DNA from: Pseudomonas tohonis
GTDB taxonomy: Bacteria > Pseudomonadota > Gammaproteobacteria > Pseudomonadales > Pseudomonadaceae
DNA: 64,000 nt
Reading direction: 5' to 3'
NCBI RefSeq assembly: GCF_012767755.2
Contig: NZ_AP023189.1
Span: 4,838,001-4,902,000 of the forward strand
How positions within the stretch are numbered: the first letter of the stretch is position 1; each line of letters starts with the position of its first letter. Below are positions 45,831 through 54,910 of the stretch, in pieces. Made by a program: the position numbers and the translations under genes. Below the pieces are notes generated by a model, which was given only the letters and a program-made list of their open reading frames with translations, was not told the DNA's origin and made no database searches.

Positions 45831-46697
45831 ATGCCACGTCCGCGCCCCAACCGCACCACCCGCTGGCTGCCACTCCTGGCGCTGCTGCTGACCCTCGGCG
45901 CCTGCAGCCGGCTGGACCTCGCCTACCGCAACCTCGACTGGCTAATCCCCTGGTCCATCGCCGACTACGTGAGCCTCGACAAGAGCCAGCGCACCTGGCT
46001 CGAACCGCGCATCCAGGCGCACCTGCGCTGGCATTGCAGCACCCAGTTGCCGCGCTACGCCGCCTGGCTGCAGGAGGTGGAGCGCCTGGGCCAGGCCGAC
46101 CACCTGGACGCCGACGCCTTGCTCGGCCACATGCAGGGCTTCAAGGAGGCGGTCGACGCCGTCGCCGTGGAGATCACCCCGACCACCGTCACCTTGCTGC
46201 AGGGCCTCGACGCCAGGCAGGTGGAGGAGCTGAACGCCTCGCTGGACGAGAAGGAGCGCGCGCTGCGCAAGGAACACCTGATCCCTCGCGACGAGCAGGT
46301 CGAGCAACGCCGCGAACGCATGGAGAAACGCCTCAAACCCTGGTTCGGCAAGCTCTCCGCGCAACAACGGGCGAAGGTCGATGCCTGGGCCGAGAACCTG
46401 GGCGACAGCAATGCGCTGTGGGTGGACAACCGCAAGCTCTGGCAATCAGCCCTGCGCGACGCCCTCGCCGAACGCGACGGCGCGGGCTTCGCACCGCGCA
46501 TCGCCGCCCTGCTGCAGGAGCGGGAGGCATTCTGGAGCGAGGCCTACCGGGCCCACTTCGAGCGGGGCCAGGTCGCCCTGTCGCAATTGCTCGCCGACCT
46601 GTTCAACGACGCCAGCGCCAGCCAGCGCGAGCGCCTGCGCACCCGGCTGCAGGACCTGCGGCAGGACATCCAGCAGTTGCAGTGCCCGACGGCCTGA
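45831..46697 (+). CDS. DUF6279 family lipoprotein
   Basis: A 288-residue lipoprotein with lipobox LLTLGACSRLDLAYRNLDW, in which the cysteine is residue 25. The CSRLDLAYRNLDWL start is typical of the family; the rest is largely charged helix (LDEKERALRKEHLIPRDEQ). The function is unknown. It should be anchored in the outer membrane. It stands alone, with a weak ribosome site, and converges with a small membrane gene. Confidence 0.8.
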   Translation: MPRPRPNRTTRWLPLLALLLTLGACSRLDLAYRNLDWLIPWSIADYVSLDKSQRTWLEPRIQAHLRWHCSTQLPRYAAWLQEVERLGQADHLDADALLGHMQGFKEAVDAVAVEITPTTVTLLQGLDARQVEELNASLDEKERALRKEHLIPRDEQVEQRRERMEKRLKPWFGKLSAQQRAKVDAWAENLGDSNALWVDNRKLWQSALRDALAERDGAGFAPRIAALLQEREAFWSEAYRAHFERGQVALSQLLADLFNDASASQRERLRTRLQDLRQDIQQLQCPTA

Positions 46698-46704
46698 GCC
46701 CCGC

Positions 46705-47244
46705 TCAGCCGCGCAGGCGCGCGCCGACCCAGGCCAGCACCGCCGACGCCAGGCACAGGTGAAAGAAATCGACCCGGGGCACACCCAGCCAGTCGCCCTG
46801 GGTACCGATCACCAGCCCCGCCAACAGGAACGCCAGCGAACCGGCCACCGCCAGCGCCCAGCGTCGTGAGCGCCCCGGCCAGGCCAGCGCCAGCAGGGCC
46901 AGGGCATTGCCCACCAGTGCCAAGGGGGCCGGCGCCAGCAGCATCGCCGCCGCCAGGGCCAGCACCGCCAGGTGACGCGACGCGCCGCGCAGCCAGACGA
47001 ACGCGATCAACGGCAGGCCGATGCGCGAGGAAACCAAAGCCAGTTGACGGTGCACCTCGTCGAGGGCGCCGAAGCCCGCATAGAGCGCAGCCCCGGCCAG
47101 CGCGGCCAGCGCCATCGAGACGAAGCCCGCCGCGCGCCAGCCCTGACGCTCGCGGCCGTGGAGCCAGGCGGCCAGGAGGCAGGCGCTGGCCAGCAGCAGC
47201 TCGCCGCCGACATGGAGGATCAGCATCGGGGTGGAAGCGGGCAT
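46705..47244 (-). CDS. Hypothetical multi-pass membrane protein
   Basis: A 179-residue protein, very hydrophobic, with five or six helices; LILHVGGELLLASACLLAAW begins it. No domain is recognised. It lies between ung and the DUF6279 gene. AGGA precedes the ATG. The same slot in PAO1 holds a hypothetical gene (about PA0749), from memory. Base use is like its neighbours, so it is a real gene. Confidence 0.7.
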   Translation of the reverse strand: MPASTPMLILHVGGELLLASACLLAAWLHGRERQGWRAAGFVSMALAALAGAALYAGFGALDEVHRQLALVSSRIGLPLIAFVWLRGASRHLAVLALAAAMLLAPAPLALVGNALALLALAWPGRSRRWALAVAGSLAFLLAGLVIGTQGDWLGVPRVDFFHLCLASAVLAWVGARLRG

Positions 47245-47352
47245 GGGGCGTCCTGTCGCGGGCCGTTGGGGATGCCCGGCAGGCTATAGCGAGAGGATGA
47301 CCCGGCGCATGGCGGCTCACGCCAAAGCGCGCGACGCCATGCGCCAGTGCCG

Positions 47353-48048
47353 TCAGAGCGGCGGCACGCTCCAGTCGATGGGCGCCAGGCCGTGCTGTTC
47401 GAGGAACTTGTTGCAGCGGCTGAAGTGGCCGTTGCCGAGGAAGCCACGGTAGGCCGAGAGCGGCGAAGGGTGGGCGGAACGCAGCACCAGGTGCTTGGTG
47501 GAATCGATCAGGCGCTGCTTGCTCTGCGCGTGGGAACCCCACAGCAGGAACACCAGGTTCGGCTGGTGCGCGCTGACGACCTCGATCACCCGGTCGGTGA
47601 ACGGCTGCCAGCCCTGGTTGGCGTGGGACCCGGCGCGGGCCTGCTCCACGGTCAGCGAGGTGTTGAGCAGCAGCACGCCCTGCTCGGCCCAGCTCTGCAG
47701 GTGGCCGTGGTCGGGCATGTCGATGTTCAGGTCACGCTTGAGCTCCTTGTAGATGTTCAGGAGCGACGGCGGGATGGGCACGCCCGGCTGCACCGAGAAG
47801 CACAGGCCATGGGCCTGGCCGGGGCCGTGGTAGGGGTCCTGGCCGATGATCACCACCTTCACCTCGTCCAGCGGGGTGGAGTTCAGCGCGTTGAAGATCA
47901 AGGGGCCGGGCGGGAATATCACCTTGCCGGCGGCCTTCTCGGCGCGCAGGAACTCGCCCAGCGCCTTCATGTAGGGCTTGTCGAACTCATCGCGCAGGGC
48001 TTCTTTCCAGCCCGCTTCGAGCTTTATCCGATCAACGGTCTCGGTCAT
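47353..48048 (-). CDS. ung: Uracil-DNA glycosylase
   Basis: A 231-residue family 1 UDG, the usual length. The catalytic motif is [13 protein letters not shown], and the DNA-binding leucine loop is [34 protein letters not shown] is also conserved. It removes uracil from DNA by cutting the glycosidic bond, the first step of base excision repair. GGAAGAGAC precedes the ATG. It is monocistronic and divergent from an HDOD gene. Confidence 0.97.
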   Translation of the reverse strand: MTETVDRIKLEAGWKEALRDEFDKPYMKALGEFLRAEKAAGKVIFPPGPLIFNALNSTPLDEVKVVIIGQDPYHGPGQAHGLCFSVQPGVPIPPSLLNIYKELKRDLNIDMPDHGHLQSWAEQGVLLLNTSLTVEQARAGSHANQGWQPFTDRVIEVVSAHQPNLVFLLWGSHAQSKQRLIDSTKHLVLRSAHPSPLSAYRGFLGNGHFSRCNKFLEQHGLAPIDWSVPPL

Positions 48049-48173
48049 GTCTCTTCCAGTTCTCTGGCGCCTTGCGGCGCGGATGAGGCGGGCGAAGGCC
48101 GCTCAATGGTCGGGCACCCTAAAAAATGCCCTCTACTCTTGTCAATCAAGGTGGAACATGGAGATCGCATCCG

Positions 48174-49025
48174 ATGGACAACCGCCACGATGGCCTGAAG
48201 TTCTCGCTCTACAGCAGCTTCCTCAAGGGCAACGCCAAGGTGCCGCAGATGCCGGAGACCTCGCTGCGCCTGCGCAAGCTGCTGGCCTCCGAGCATGCCT
48301 CGCTGGAGCAGGTCACCCGCCTGCTGCACAGCAACCCGCCGCTCGCCGCCTACCTGCTGCAATTCGCCGAGACCCCGATGCTGCGCAACCTGCGCCAGGG
48401 CGTGAGCCTGCAGGAGGTGATCTCGCGCCTGGGCATGCAGCGCCTGAACAACCTGGTGCTCAGTTTCGCCATCCAGCATCTGTTCACCAGCCAGGACCCG
48501 GCCCTGCAGAAGGTCTTCCGCGCCCGCTGGAATGCCGCCCTGCTCTGCGCCGCCCACAGCGCCTGCCTGGCCCAGTTGCTCACGCGCCTGCCCCTGGAGG
48601 ACGCGCTGCTCGCCGGCCTTGTGCAGGACATCGGCAGCCTGCCGTTGCTCGACGAGCTGGAGCGCTGGCCCGACGTCTCACGCGACGAGGACGACCTGCA
48701 ACGCCTCTGCGACCAGCTTTCTGCAGATGTCGGGGTGATCGTGCTCACCAGTTGGAAGCTGCCGCCGCAGCTCATCGACTGTGCGCGCAACCGCAGCGAA
48801 TGGTGCCGCGCGCACAAGGGCACGGCGGACCTGGTGGACGTGGTGCAGGTCGCTCGCCAGTTGGCCGCGCGGGAACTCGACGATGAGCAGCTGGTGCAGC
48901 TGCCCGCCTGGCAGCGCCTGCTGGGGGAACGCCTCGACAGCCTGCCGCCGGAGGCGGTACGCGCGGAACTCGCCAGCGAGGTGGGCTTCTGGTTCAAGCT
49001 GCTCGGCGGCAAGGGCCACGCCTGA
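48174..49025 (+). CDS. HDOD domain protein, second copy
   Basis: A 283-residue protein with one HDOD domain: KVPQMPETSLRLRKLLASEH, in part PQMPETSLRLRKLL, HSNPPLAAYLLQFAETPM and GLVQDIGSLPLLDELE. It differs from the HDOD protein at 36451 in most positions and is not a recent duplicate. The start ATG at 48174 has a GGAG 10 bases upstream. The role in signalling is unknown. It converges with the AraC gene. Confidence 0.85.
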   Translation: MDNRHDGLKFSLYSSFLKGNAKVPQMPETSLRLRKLLASEHASLEQVTRLLHSNPPLAAYLLQFAETPMLRNLRQGVSLQEVISRLGMQRLNNLVLSFAIQHLFTSQDPALQKVFRARWNAALLCAAHSACLAQLLTRLPLEDALLAGLVQDIGSLPLLDELERWPDVSRDEDDLQRLCDQLSADVGVIVLTSWKLPPQLIDCARNRSEWCRAHKGTADLVDVVQVARQLAARELDDEQLVQLPAWQRLLGERLDSLPPEAVRAELASEVGFWFKLLGGKGHA

Positions 49026-49031
49026 ACCGCA

Positions 49032-49913
49032 TCAGCCCTGGTGCAGCGCCCGGTAGTGGCTGGGCGCCATGCCCACCACCTTGCGGAACAGCCGCGAGAA
49101 GTAATAGACGTCCTCGTAGCCCAGTTGCTCGGCGATCTGGCGGATGCCCTGGTCGCCCTCGTCGAGCAGGCGGCAGGCATGGGCCATCTTCAGCTGGATG
49201 AAATCCTGGATCGGCGCGTGCCCGGTGAGCGCGCGGTAGGTCTTGGCGAAGTGGAAGCGCGACAGCTTGAACTGCGCGGCCAGCTGATCGAGGTTGAGGC
49301 TGTCGTGCAGGTGCGCGCGCATCACCGCCTGCACCGCGTCGATGTCCAGCACCCGCCCGGACTTCAGCACCCCGCGTGCCGGCAGAACGGCGAGCGAGGT
49401 CAGCAGGGTCTGCAGCTGGTGCGCGGCATGCACGAAGTGCAGCGGGGCGAGGCCGTGGCGGCGCAGCCCCAGCAGCGCGTCGAAGTCCGCCAGCAGGCGC
49501 GGCTGGGCGCCGATGCGACGCAGGCCGGCCGGCCCCAGCGGGCGCAGGAAGTCTTCCACCAGTTCCCCCTCGAAGTGCACCCAGTAGATGCTCCAGGGCC
49601 GCTGCGGGTCGGCGCCATAGGCGTGCATGCGCCCGCGGGGCAGCAGCAACAGGTCGCCGCCGACCACGTCGAATCGTCCATCCCCGGTCTCCAGCCAGCC
49701 TTGCCCGGCACGGCAGTAGATGAGCAGGTGATCATCCGGTGCCAGGCGCAGCATGCGGTGCCCCCCGGCCTCCGGATAGAAGCCCAGGGCCAGGGGGTAA
49801 CAGCCCGCCGTCAGCGGGTTGCGCGCCAGCATGCGACGCAGGCGCGGCGGCGTGGTGAAGCGCACGCCATTGGCCGGCAGCGGCCAGTTGGAAGTTTCGA
49901 CGGAGCGGCTCAT
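49032..49913 (-). CDS. AraC-family regulator (MmsR-like)
   Basis: A 293-residue AraC protein with an N-terminal cupin-type sensor ([21 protein letters not shown] in its place, here as [16 protein letters not shown]) and a C-terminal double [24 protein letters not shown], shown as [17 protein letters not shown], and [22 protein letters not shown] in part. It is divergent from the mmsA-type operon, which PAO1 MmsR controls in its own locus. The ATG at 49913 has no strong Shine-Dalgarno but an AAGAACAA motif ends 3 bases before it. A longer TTG start is possible. Confidence 0.85.
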   Translation of the reverse strand: MSRSVETSNWPLPANGVRFTTPPRLRRMLARNPLTAGCYPLALGFYPEAGGHRMLRLAPDDHLLIYCRAGQGWLETGDGRFDVVGGDLLLLPRGRMHAYGADPQRPWSIYWVHFEGELVEDFLRPLGPAGLRRIGAQPRLLADFDALLGLRRHGLAPLHFVHAAHQLQTLLTSLAVLPARGVLKSGRVLDIDAVQAVMRAHLHDSLNLDQLAAQFKLSRFHFAKTYRALTGHAPIQDFIQLKMAHACRLLDEGDQGIRQIAEQLGYEDVYYFSRLFRKVVGMAPSHYRALHQG

Positions 49914-49915
49914 GG

Positions 49916-49923
49916 TTGTTCTT
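49916..49923 (-). promoter_or_regulatory. Hfq/Crc-type motif before the AraC gene
   Basis: The minus strand reads AAGAACAA, a perfect AAnAAnAA, 3 bases before the ATG at 49913, where a bound repressor would block ribosome entry. Confidence 0.45.
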
Positions 49924-49939
49924 GTGTCGGCCTGCAATC

Positions 49940-49977
49940 ACAAGATCGTCCATCCAGCCGACAAGATCGTCAATCCA
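49940..49977 (+). promoter_or_regulatory. Direct-repeat operator for the AraC regulator
   Basis: ACAAGATCGTCCATCCA (49940-49956) and ACAAGATCGTCAATCCA (49961-49977) match at 16 of 17 bases and are offset by 21 bases, two helical turns. This is the standard layout for an AraC-type activator on one face of DNA. A possible -10, TATAAC (49997-50002), places the -35 at the end of the second copy, suiting contact with RNA polymerase. Confidence 0.75.
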
Positions 49978-50010
49978 CATCCGCCGTGCGCGCCGCTATA
50001 ACGGCAAGAA

Positions 50011-50018
50011 AACAACAA
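50011..50018 (+). promoter_or_regulatory. Hfq/Crc-type CA motif before mmsA
   Basis: AACAACAA lies in the leader, 26 bases before the ATG at 50045 and just ahead of the GGAGGA ribosome site. It is a perfect AAnAAnAA match. Confidence 0.5.
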
Positions 50019-50044
50019 GACGCCCGGCACGGGTGGAGGACGAG

Positions 50045-51538
50045 ATGACCAGGACGATTCCGCAACTGATCGATGGCCAGTGGCGCGACAGCCGCTCCCG
50101 CGAGCTGATCGAAGTCACCGACCCCGCGACCCAGGCCGTGCTGGCCCTGGCGCCCAAGGCGACGCCCGAGGAAATCGAGGCCGCCATCGCCAGCGCCAAG
50201 CAGGCCTTCACCAGCTGGCGCGAGGTGCCGGTACCGGAACGGGCGCGGCTGATGCTGCGCTACCAGCACCTGCTCAAGGAGCACCACGACGAGCTGGCCG
50301 AAATCCTCGCCAGCGAAACCGGCAAGACCTTCGCCGACGCCAAGGGCGACGTCTGGCGCGGCATCGAGGTGGCCGAGCACGCCGCCAACATCGCCAGCCT
50401 GATGATGGGCGAGACGGTGGAGAACGTGGCCCGCGAGATCGACACCGCCAGCTGGATCCAGCCGCTGGGCGTGTGCGTCGGCATCACCCCCTTCAACTTC
50501 CCGGCGATGATCCCCCTGTGGATGTTTCCCCTGGCCATCGCCTGCGGCAACACCTTCATCCTCAAGCCCTCCGAGCAGGACCCGCTGACCCCCAACCGCC
50601 TCGCCGAGCTGTTCCTGGAAGCCGGCGCGCCCAAGGGCGTGCTGCAGGTGCTGCACGGCGGCCGCGAACAGGTGGACGCCCTGCTCACCCACCCGGACAT
50701 CCGCGCCATCTCCTTCGTCGGCTCGGTGCCGGTGGGCCAGCACATCTACCGCACGGGCACCGCGCACCTGAAGCGCGTGCAGGCCTTCGCCGGGGCCAAG
50801 AACCACATGGTGGTCATGCCCGACGCCAACAAGGACCAGGTCCTCAGCAACCTGCTGGGCGCCAGTTGCGGTGCCGCCGGCCAGCGCTGCATGGCCATCA
50901 GCGTGGCGGTGTTCGTCGGCGCCGCGCGGGAGTGGATTCCCGAACTGGCCGCGCAGATGGCCGAGCTCAAGCCCGGTCACTGGCAGGACGCCCACGCCGC
51001 CTACGGCCCGCTGATCAGCCAGCAGGCCAAGCAGCGCGTGCAGCGGCTGATCGCCGAGGGCAAGGCCGAAGGCGCCGAATGCCTGCTGGACGGCTCGCAC
51101 TGCGAGGTGGCGGGCTTCCCCGACGGCAACTGGCTGGGCCCGACCCTGTTCCGTGGCGTGACCACCAGGATGGGCCTGTACCGCGAGGAGATCTTCGGCC
51201 CGGTGCTGGCCTGCATGGAGGTGGACGACCTCGATGCCGCCATCGAGCTGGTCAACGCCAGCCCCTACGGCAACGGCACCAGCATCTTCACCCGCTCCGG
51301 CGGCGCCGCGCGGCACTTCCAGCATGCGGTGGAGGTTGGCCAGGTGGGCATCAACGTGCCGATCCCGGTGCCGCTGCCGTTCTTCTCCTTCACCGGCTGG
51401 AAGGGCTCCTTCTACGGCGACCTGCACGCCTACGGCAAGCAGGCGGTGCGCTTCTACACCGAGACCAAGACGGTCACCAGCCGCTGGTTCGACGACAGCC
51501 CGGTGAGCGGGCCGAACATGACCATCCAGCTGAAGTAG
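50045..51538 (+). CDS. mmsA: CoA-acylating methylmalonate-semialdehyde dehydrogenase-type enzyme
   Basis: A 497-residue aldehyde dehydrogenase of the MMSDH branch. [19 protein letters not shown] and the catalytic cysteine in [11 protein letters not shown] are diagnostic. AGAKNH replaces the ELGGK of hydrolytic ALDHs, as expected where CoA rather than water takes the acyl group. It converts methylmalonate semialdehyde to propionyl-CoA in valine breakdown. GGAGGA precedes the ATG. It heads the operon with acyl-CoA genes; PAO1 PA0747 is the counterpart from memory. Confidence 0.9.
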   Translation: MTRTIPQLIDGQWRDSRSRELIEVTDPATQAVLALAPKATPEEIEAAIASAKQAFTSWREVPVPERARLMLRYQHLLKEHHDELAEILASETGKTFADAKGDVWRGIEVAEHAANIASLMMGETVENVAREIDTASWIQPLGVCVGITPFNFPAMIPLWMFPLAIACGNTFILKPSEQDPLTPNRLAELFLEAGAPKGVLQVLHGGREQVDALLTHPDIRAISFVGSVPVGQHIYRTGTAHLKRVQAFAGAKNHMVVMPDANKDQVLSNLLGASCGAAGQRCMAISVAVFVGAAREWIPELAAQMAELKPGHWQDAHAAYGPLISQQAKQRVQRLIAEGKAEGAECLLDGSHCEVAGFPDGNWLGPTLFRGVTTRMGLYREEIFGPVLACMEVDDLDAAIELVNASPYGNGTSIFTRSGGAARHFQHAVEVGQVGINVPIPVPLPFFSFTGWKGSFYGDLHAYGKQAVRFYTETKTVTSRWFDDSPVSGPNMTIQLK

Positions 51539-51599
51539 CAACGACCGAGCGTTGTTAGACGAAAAGGGAATCTCAACCCATCCGAGACCGGCGTAAAAG

Positions 51600-51617
51600 G
51601 TTGTTCCACAACAACAA
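51600..51617 (+). promoter_or_regulatory. CA motif folded into a hairpin before the binding-protein gene
   Basis: AACAACAA (51610-51617) directly touches GGAGG (51618-51622) of the next gene. GTTGTT (51600-51605) is complementary to AACAAC (51610-51615) with loop CCAC, so the motif could be hidden in a 6-base hairpin and opened for Hfq/Crc. This would be a local switch inside the operon. Confidence 0.5.
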
Positions 51618-51629
51618 GGAGGAACACCC

Positions 51630-52877
51630 ATGCGCCGATTGACTGCCACCCTGGCCCTCTGGGCCGGGATCACCGCCTGTGCGCAGGCTGCCGAGCCCAT
51701 CACCCTGGGGCTCAACTACCCGCGCACCGGCTCATACAAGGAAGAGGGATTGGCGCAGATGCGTGGAGCCCTGCTGGCCATCGACGAAATCAACGCCACC
51801 GGCGGCGTGCTCGGCCGGCCCTTGCGCCTGTCCGGCAAGGATTCCGCCTCGCGCCCGGAAAAGGCGGTGAAGAACGTCGACAAGCTGGCCGCCGAAGGCG
51901 CGGTGATGCTCTTCGGCGGGGCCTCCAGCGCGGTGGCCATCGCCGCCGGCGAGCGCGCCCGAGACCACGGCCTGCTGTACTTCGGCACCCTCACCTATTC
52001 CAACGACACCACCGGCAAGAACGGCCACCGCTACATGTTCCGCGAGTGCAACAACGCCTGGATGAGCGCCAAGGTGCTCGGCCAGTACCTGAACAAGACC
52101 CTGCCCGACAAACGCTACTTCTACGTCACCGCCGACTACACCTGGGGCCATACCACCGAGGCCTCGCTGCGCCAGGCCACCGCCAGCGAAGACGCCGCCC
52201 GCCACGCCGGCGTGCGGGTACCCTTCCCCGGCGCGCGCCTGACCGACTACCAGGACGCCCTGACCCAGGCCGCCGCCAGCGATGCCCAGGTGCTGGCCCT
52301 GGTGCTGTTCGGCGAGGACCTGGTGCGCGCCATGCGCATCGCCCGGGACATGGGCCTGACTACGCGCATGCAGATCGTCGCGCCGAACCTGACCCAGGGC
52401 ATCATCGAGCAGGCCGGCCCCGACCTGATGCAGGGTGTGCTCGGCACCGAGCCCTGGACCTGGCGCGTGCCGGCCCTGGAGAAATCCCAGCGTGGCATGG
52501 CCTTCGTCGAAGCCTTCAAGGCGCGCTACCAGATGTACCCCTCCAGCTCCGCCGCCTCGGCCTACAGCATCGTCCAGCAATGGGCCGATGCCGCCAGACG
52601 CAGCGGCAGCCTCGGCAGCGAGGCGCTGATCAAGGCGCTGGAAGGCCACTCCTACAGCCTGCTGAAGGACGAACAGCAGTGGCGCGCCTTCGATCACCAG
52701 AACCTGCAGACGGTCTATGCGGTACGGGTGAAGACCCGTGACGAGGTGCTCAAGGACCCGCTCAAGCAGGACTACTTCGAAATCGTCGACCGCCTCGACG
52801 CCAGCGCCGCCCTCCCCAGCCTCGCCGACTGGCAGGCCGAGCGGCGCGCCGGCAACCAACCCCCGACCTTGCAATGA
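51630..52877 (+). CDS. Branched-chain-type ABC solute-binding protein, orphan
   Basis: A 415-residue periplasmic protein of the LivJ-like family (Peripla_BP_6). The signal peptide ends ACAQAAEPI. LGLNYPRTGSYKEEGLAQM, GALLAIDEINATGGVLGRPL and MLFGGASSAVAIAAGERAR form the ligand-binding lobes. No permease or ATPase is in the operon. It sits between mmsA and the acyl-CoA dehydrogenase, where PAO1 has nothing as I recall. It might capture branched-chain amino or keto acids for the pathway. Confidence 0.85.
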   Translation: MRRLTATLALWAGITACAQAAEPITLGLNYPRTGSYKEEGLAQMRGALLAIDEINATGGVLGRPLRLSGKDSASRPEKAVKNVDKLAAEGAVMLFGGASSAVAIAAGERARDHGLLYFGTLTYSNDTTGKNGHRYMFRECNNAWMSAKVLGQYLNKTLPDKRYFYVTADYTWGHTTEASLRQATASEDAARHAGVRVPFPGARLTDYQDALTQAAASDAQVLALVLFGEDLVRAMRIARDMGLTTRMQIVAPNLTQGIIEQAGPDLMQGVLGTEPWTWRVPALEKSQRGMAFVEAFKARYQMYPSSSAASAYSIVQQWADAARRSGSLGSEALIKALEGHSYSLLKDEQQWRAFDHQNLQTVYAVRVKTRDEVLKDPLKQDYFEIVDRLDASAALPSLADWQAERRAGNQPPTLQ

Positions 52878-52883
52878 GATGCC

Positions 52884-54047
52884 ATGGACTTCGAACCCAC
52901 CGATGAACAACGCCTGCTGGTGCACAGCGCCGCCGCCTTCGCCCGCCACGAGCTGGCGCCGGGCGCGGCGGACTGGGATCGCGACCACCACTTCCCGGTC
53001 GAGGTGATCCGCCGCGCCGCCGAGCAGGGCTACCTGGGGCTGTACATCGCCGAGGAGGATGGCGGGCTGGGCCTGTCCCGCCTGTCCGCCTCGCTGATCT
53101 TCGAGCAGCTGGCGGCCGGCTGCGTGGCCACCACCGCCTACCTGACCATCCACAACATGGCCGCCTGGATGCTCGCCTCCTTCGCCGACGACGCGCTCAA
53201 GGCCCAGTGGCTGCCGGGCCTGCTGGACGGCCGGCTGCTGGCCTCCTACTGCCTCACCGAGCCGGACGCCGGCTCCGACGCCGCGCACCTGCGCACCCGG
53301 GCGCGCCGTGATGGCGACGACTACGTGCTCGATGGCAGCAAGTGCTTCATCTCCGGCGCCGGCAGCACCCAGGTGCTGATCGTCATGGCGCGCACCGGCG
53401 AGGACGGCGCCAGGGGCATCTCCTGCTTCCTGGTGCCGGCCGACGCCGAAGGCATCCGCTACGGGCGCAACGAAGACAAGATGGGCTGGCGCGCCCAGCC
53501 CACCCGCACCATCGCCTTCGAGGGCGTGCGCATCCCCGCCGGCAACCGCATCGGCCCGGAAGGCCAGGGCTTCGTCTACGCCATGAAGGGCCTGGACGGC
53601 GGGCGCCTGAACATCGCCAGTTGCTCCCTGGGCGCGGCCCAGGCGGCACTGGAACAGAGCCTGCGCTACGTCGAGGAACGCAAGCAGTTCGGCAAGCCCC
53701 TGGCTGAGTTCCAGGCCCTGCAGTTCAAGCTCGCCGACATGCTCACCGCACTCACCGCCAGCCGGCAGATGGTGCGCCTGGCCGCCCATCGCCTGGACCA
53801 GCGCCACGCCGAGGCGAGCCTCTACTGCGCCATGGCCAAGCGCTTCGCCACCGACCAGTGCTTCGACATCTGCAACGATGCACTGCAACTCCATGGTGGC
53901 TATGGCTATCTGAATGACTACCCTCTGGAGCGCTGGGTACGCGACACCCGCGTCCACCAGATACTCGAAGGCACCAACGAGATCATGCGCGTCATCGTGG
54001 CGCGCCGTTTACTGGAACAGGGCGGCACACTCGACCGCCTGCTGTAA
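52884..54047 (+). CDS. Acyl-CoA dehydrogenase (isobutyryl-CoA-type)
   Basis: A 387-residue flavoprotein of the ACAD family. LTEPDAGSDAAHLRTRA, KCFISGAG and KQFGKPLAEFQALQFKLADM are substrate and FAD contacts; the catalytic glutamate fits ILEGTNEIMRVIVARRLL near the end. In this context it probably oxidises isobutyryl-CoA to methacrylyl-CoA, passing electrons to ETF. It starts 6 bases after the binding-protein gene and is followed by the enoyl-CoA hydratase 10 bases on. Confidence 0.9.
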   Translation: MDFEPTDEQRLLVHSAAAFARHELAPGAADWDRDHHFPVEVIRRAAEQGYLGLYIAEEDGGLGLSRLSASLIFEQLAAGCVATTAYLTIHNMAAWMLASFADDALKAQWLPGLLDGRLLASYCLTEPDAGSDAAHLRTRARRDGDDYVLDGSKCFISGAGSTQVLIVMARTGEDGARGISCFLVPADAEGIRYGRNEDKMGWRAQPTRTIAFEGVRIPAGNRIGPEGQGFVYAMKGLDGGRLNIASCSLGAAQAALEQSLRYVEERKQFGKPLAEFQALQFKLADMLTALTASRQMVRLAAHRLDQRHAEASLYCAMAKRFATDQCFDICNDALQLHGGYGYLNDYPLERWVRDTRVHQILEGTNEIMRVIVARRLLEQGGTLDRLL

Positions 54048-54057
54048 GGAGCACCCC

Positions 54058-54876
54058 ATGAGCACTGCCGTAGAGCCGTACCAACCCGGCGTTTTCGATC
54101 TGACCCACAAGCTGACCGTGGAGAAGCACGGCCACACCGCGCTGATCACCATCAATCATCCGCCGGCCAACACCTGGGACCGCGACTCGCTGATCGGCCT
54201 CAAGCAGGTGATCGAGCACCTCAACCACGACGACGACATCTACGCCCTGGTGGTGACCGGCCAGGGGCCGAAGTTCTTCAGCGCCGGCGCCGACCTCAAC
54301 CTCTTCGCCGATGGCGACAAGGCCCGCGCCCGCGAAATGGCCCGGCGCTTCGGCGAAGCCTTCGAGACCCTGCGCGACTTCCGTGGCGTCTCCATCGCCG
54401 CGATCAACGGCTACGCCATGGGCGGCGGCCTGGAATGTGCCCTGGCCTGCGACATCCGCATCGCCGAGCGCCAGTCGATGATGGCCCTGCCCGAGGCCAC
54501 CGTGGGCCTGCTGCCCTGCGCCGGCGGCACCCAGGCGCTGCCCTGGCTGGTGGGCGAAGGCTGGGCCAAGCGCATGATCCTCTGCGGCGAGCGCGTGGAC
54601 GCCGAGACCGCCCTGCGCATCGGCCTGGTCGAGCAGGTGGTGGACACCGGCGAAGCCCGGGGAGCCGCCCTGCTGCTGGCCGCCAAGGTGGCGCGGCAGA
54701 GCCCGGTGGCGGTGCGCACCATCAAGCCGCTGATCGAAGGCGCGCGCCAGCGCGGGCCGAACACCTGGCTGCCGGAGGAGCGCGAACGCTTCGTCGACCT
54801 GTTCGACGCCGACGACACCCGCGAAGGCGTCAACGCCTTCCTCGAGAAACGCGACCCGCAATGGCGCAACCGCTGA
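54058..54876 (+). CDS. dspI: Enoyl-CoA hydratase, DspI-like
   Basis: A 272-residue crotonase. FFSAGADLNLF forms the oxyanion site, and the two glutamates fit GGGLECALACD and ALPEATVGLLPCAGGTQ. It hydrates an enoyl-CoA, here most simply methacrylyl-CoA. The orthologous slot in PAO1 (PA0745, dspI) was reported to be needed for the biofilm-dispersion signal cis-2-decenoic acid. The symbol follows synteny. AAGGAG precedes the ATG at 54058. Confidence 0.82.
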   Translation: MSTAVEPYQPGVFDLTHKLTVEKHGHTALITINHPPANTWDRDSLIGLKQVIEHLNHDDDIYALVVTGQGPKFFSAGADLNLFADGDKARAREMARRFGEAFETLRDFRGVSIAAINGYAMGGGLECALACDIRIAERQSMMALPEATVGLLPCAGGTQALPWLVGEGWAKRMILCGERVDAETALRIGLVEQVVDTGEARGAALLLAAKVARQSPVAVRTIKPLIEGARQRGPNTWLPEERERFVDLFDADDTREGVNAFLEKRDPQWRNR

Positions 54877-54910
54877 GCGGCCCGCGACGAGCCCCAGGTA
54901 GGGAGAAACG

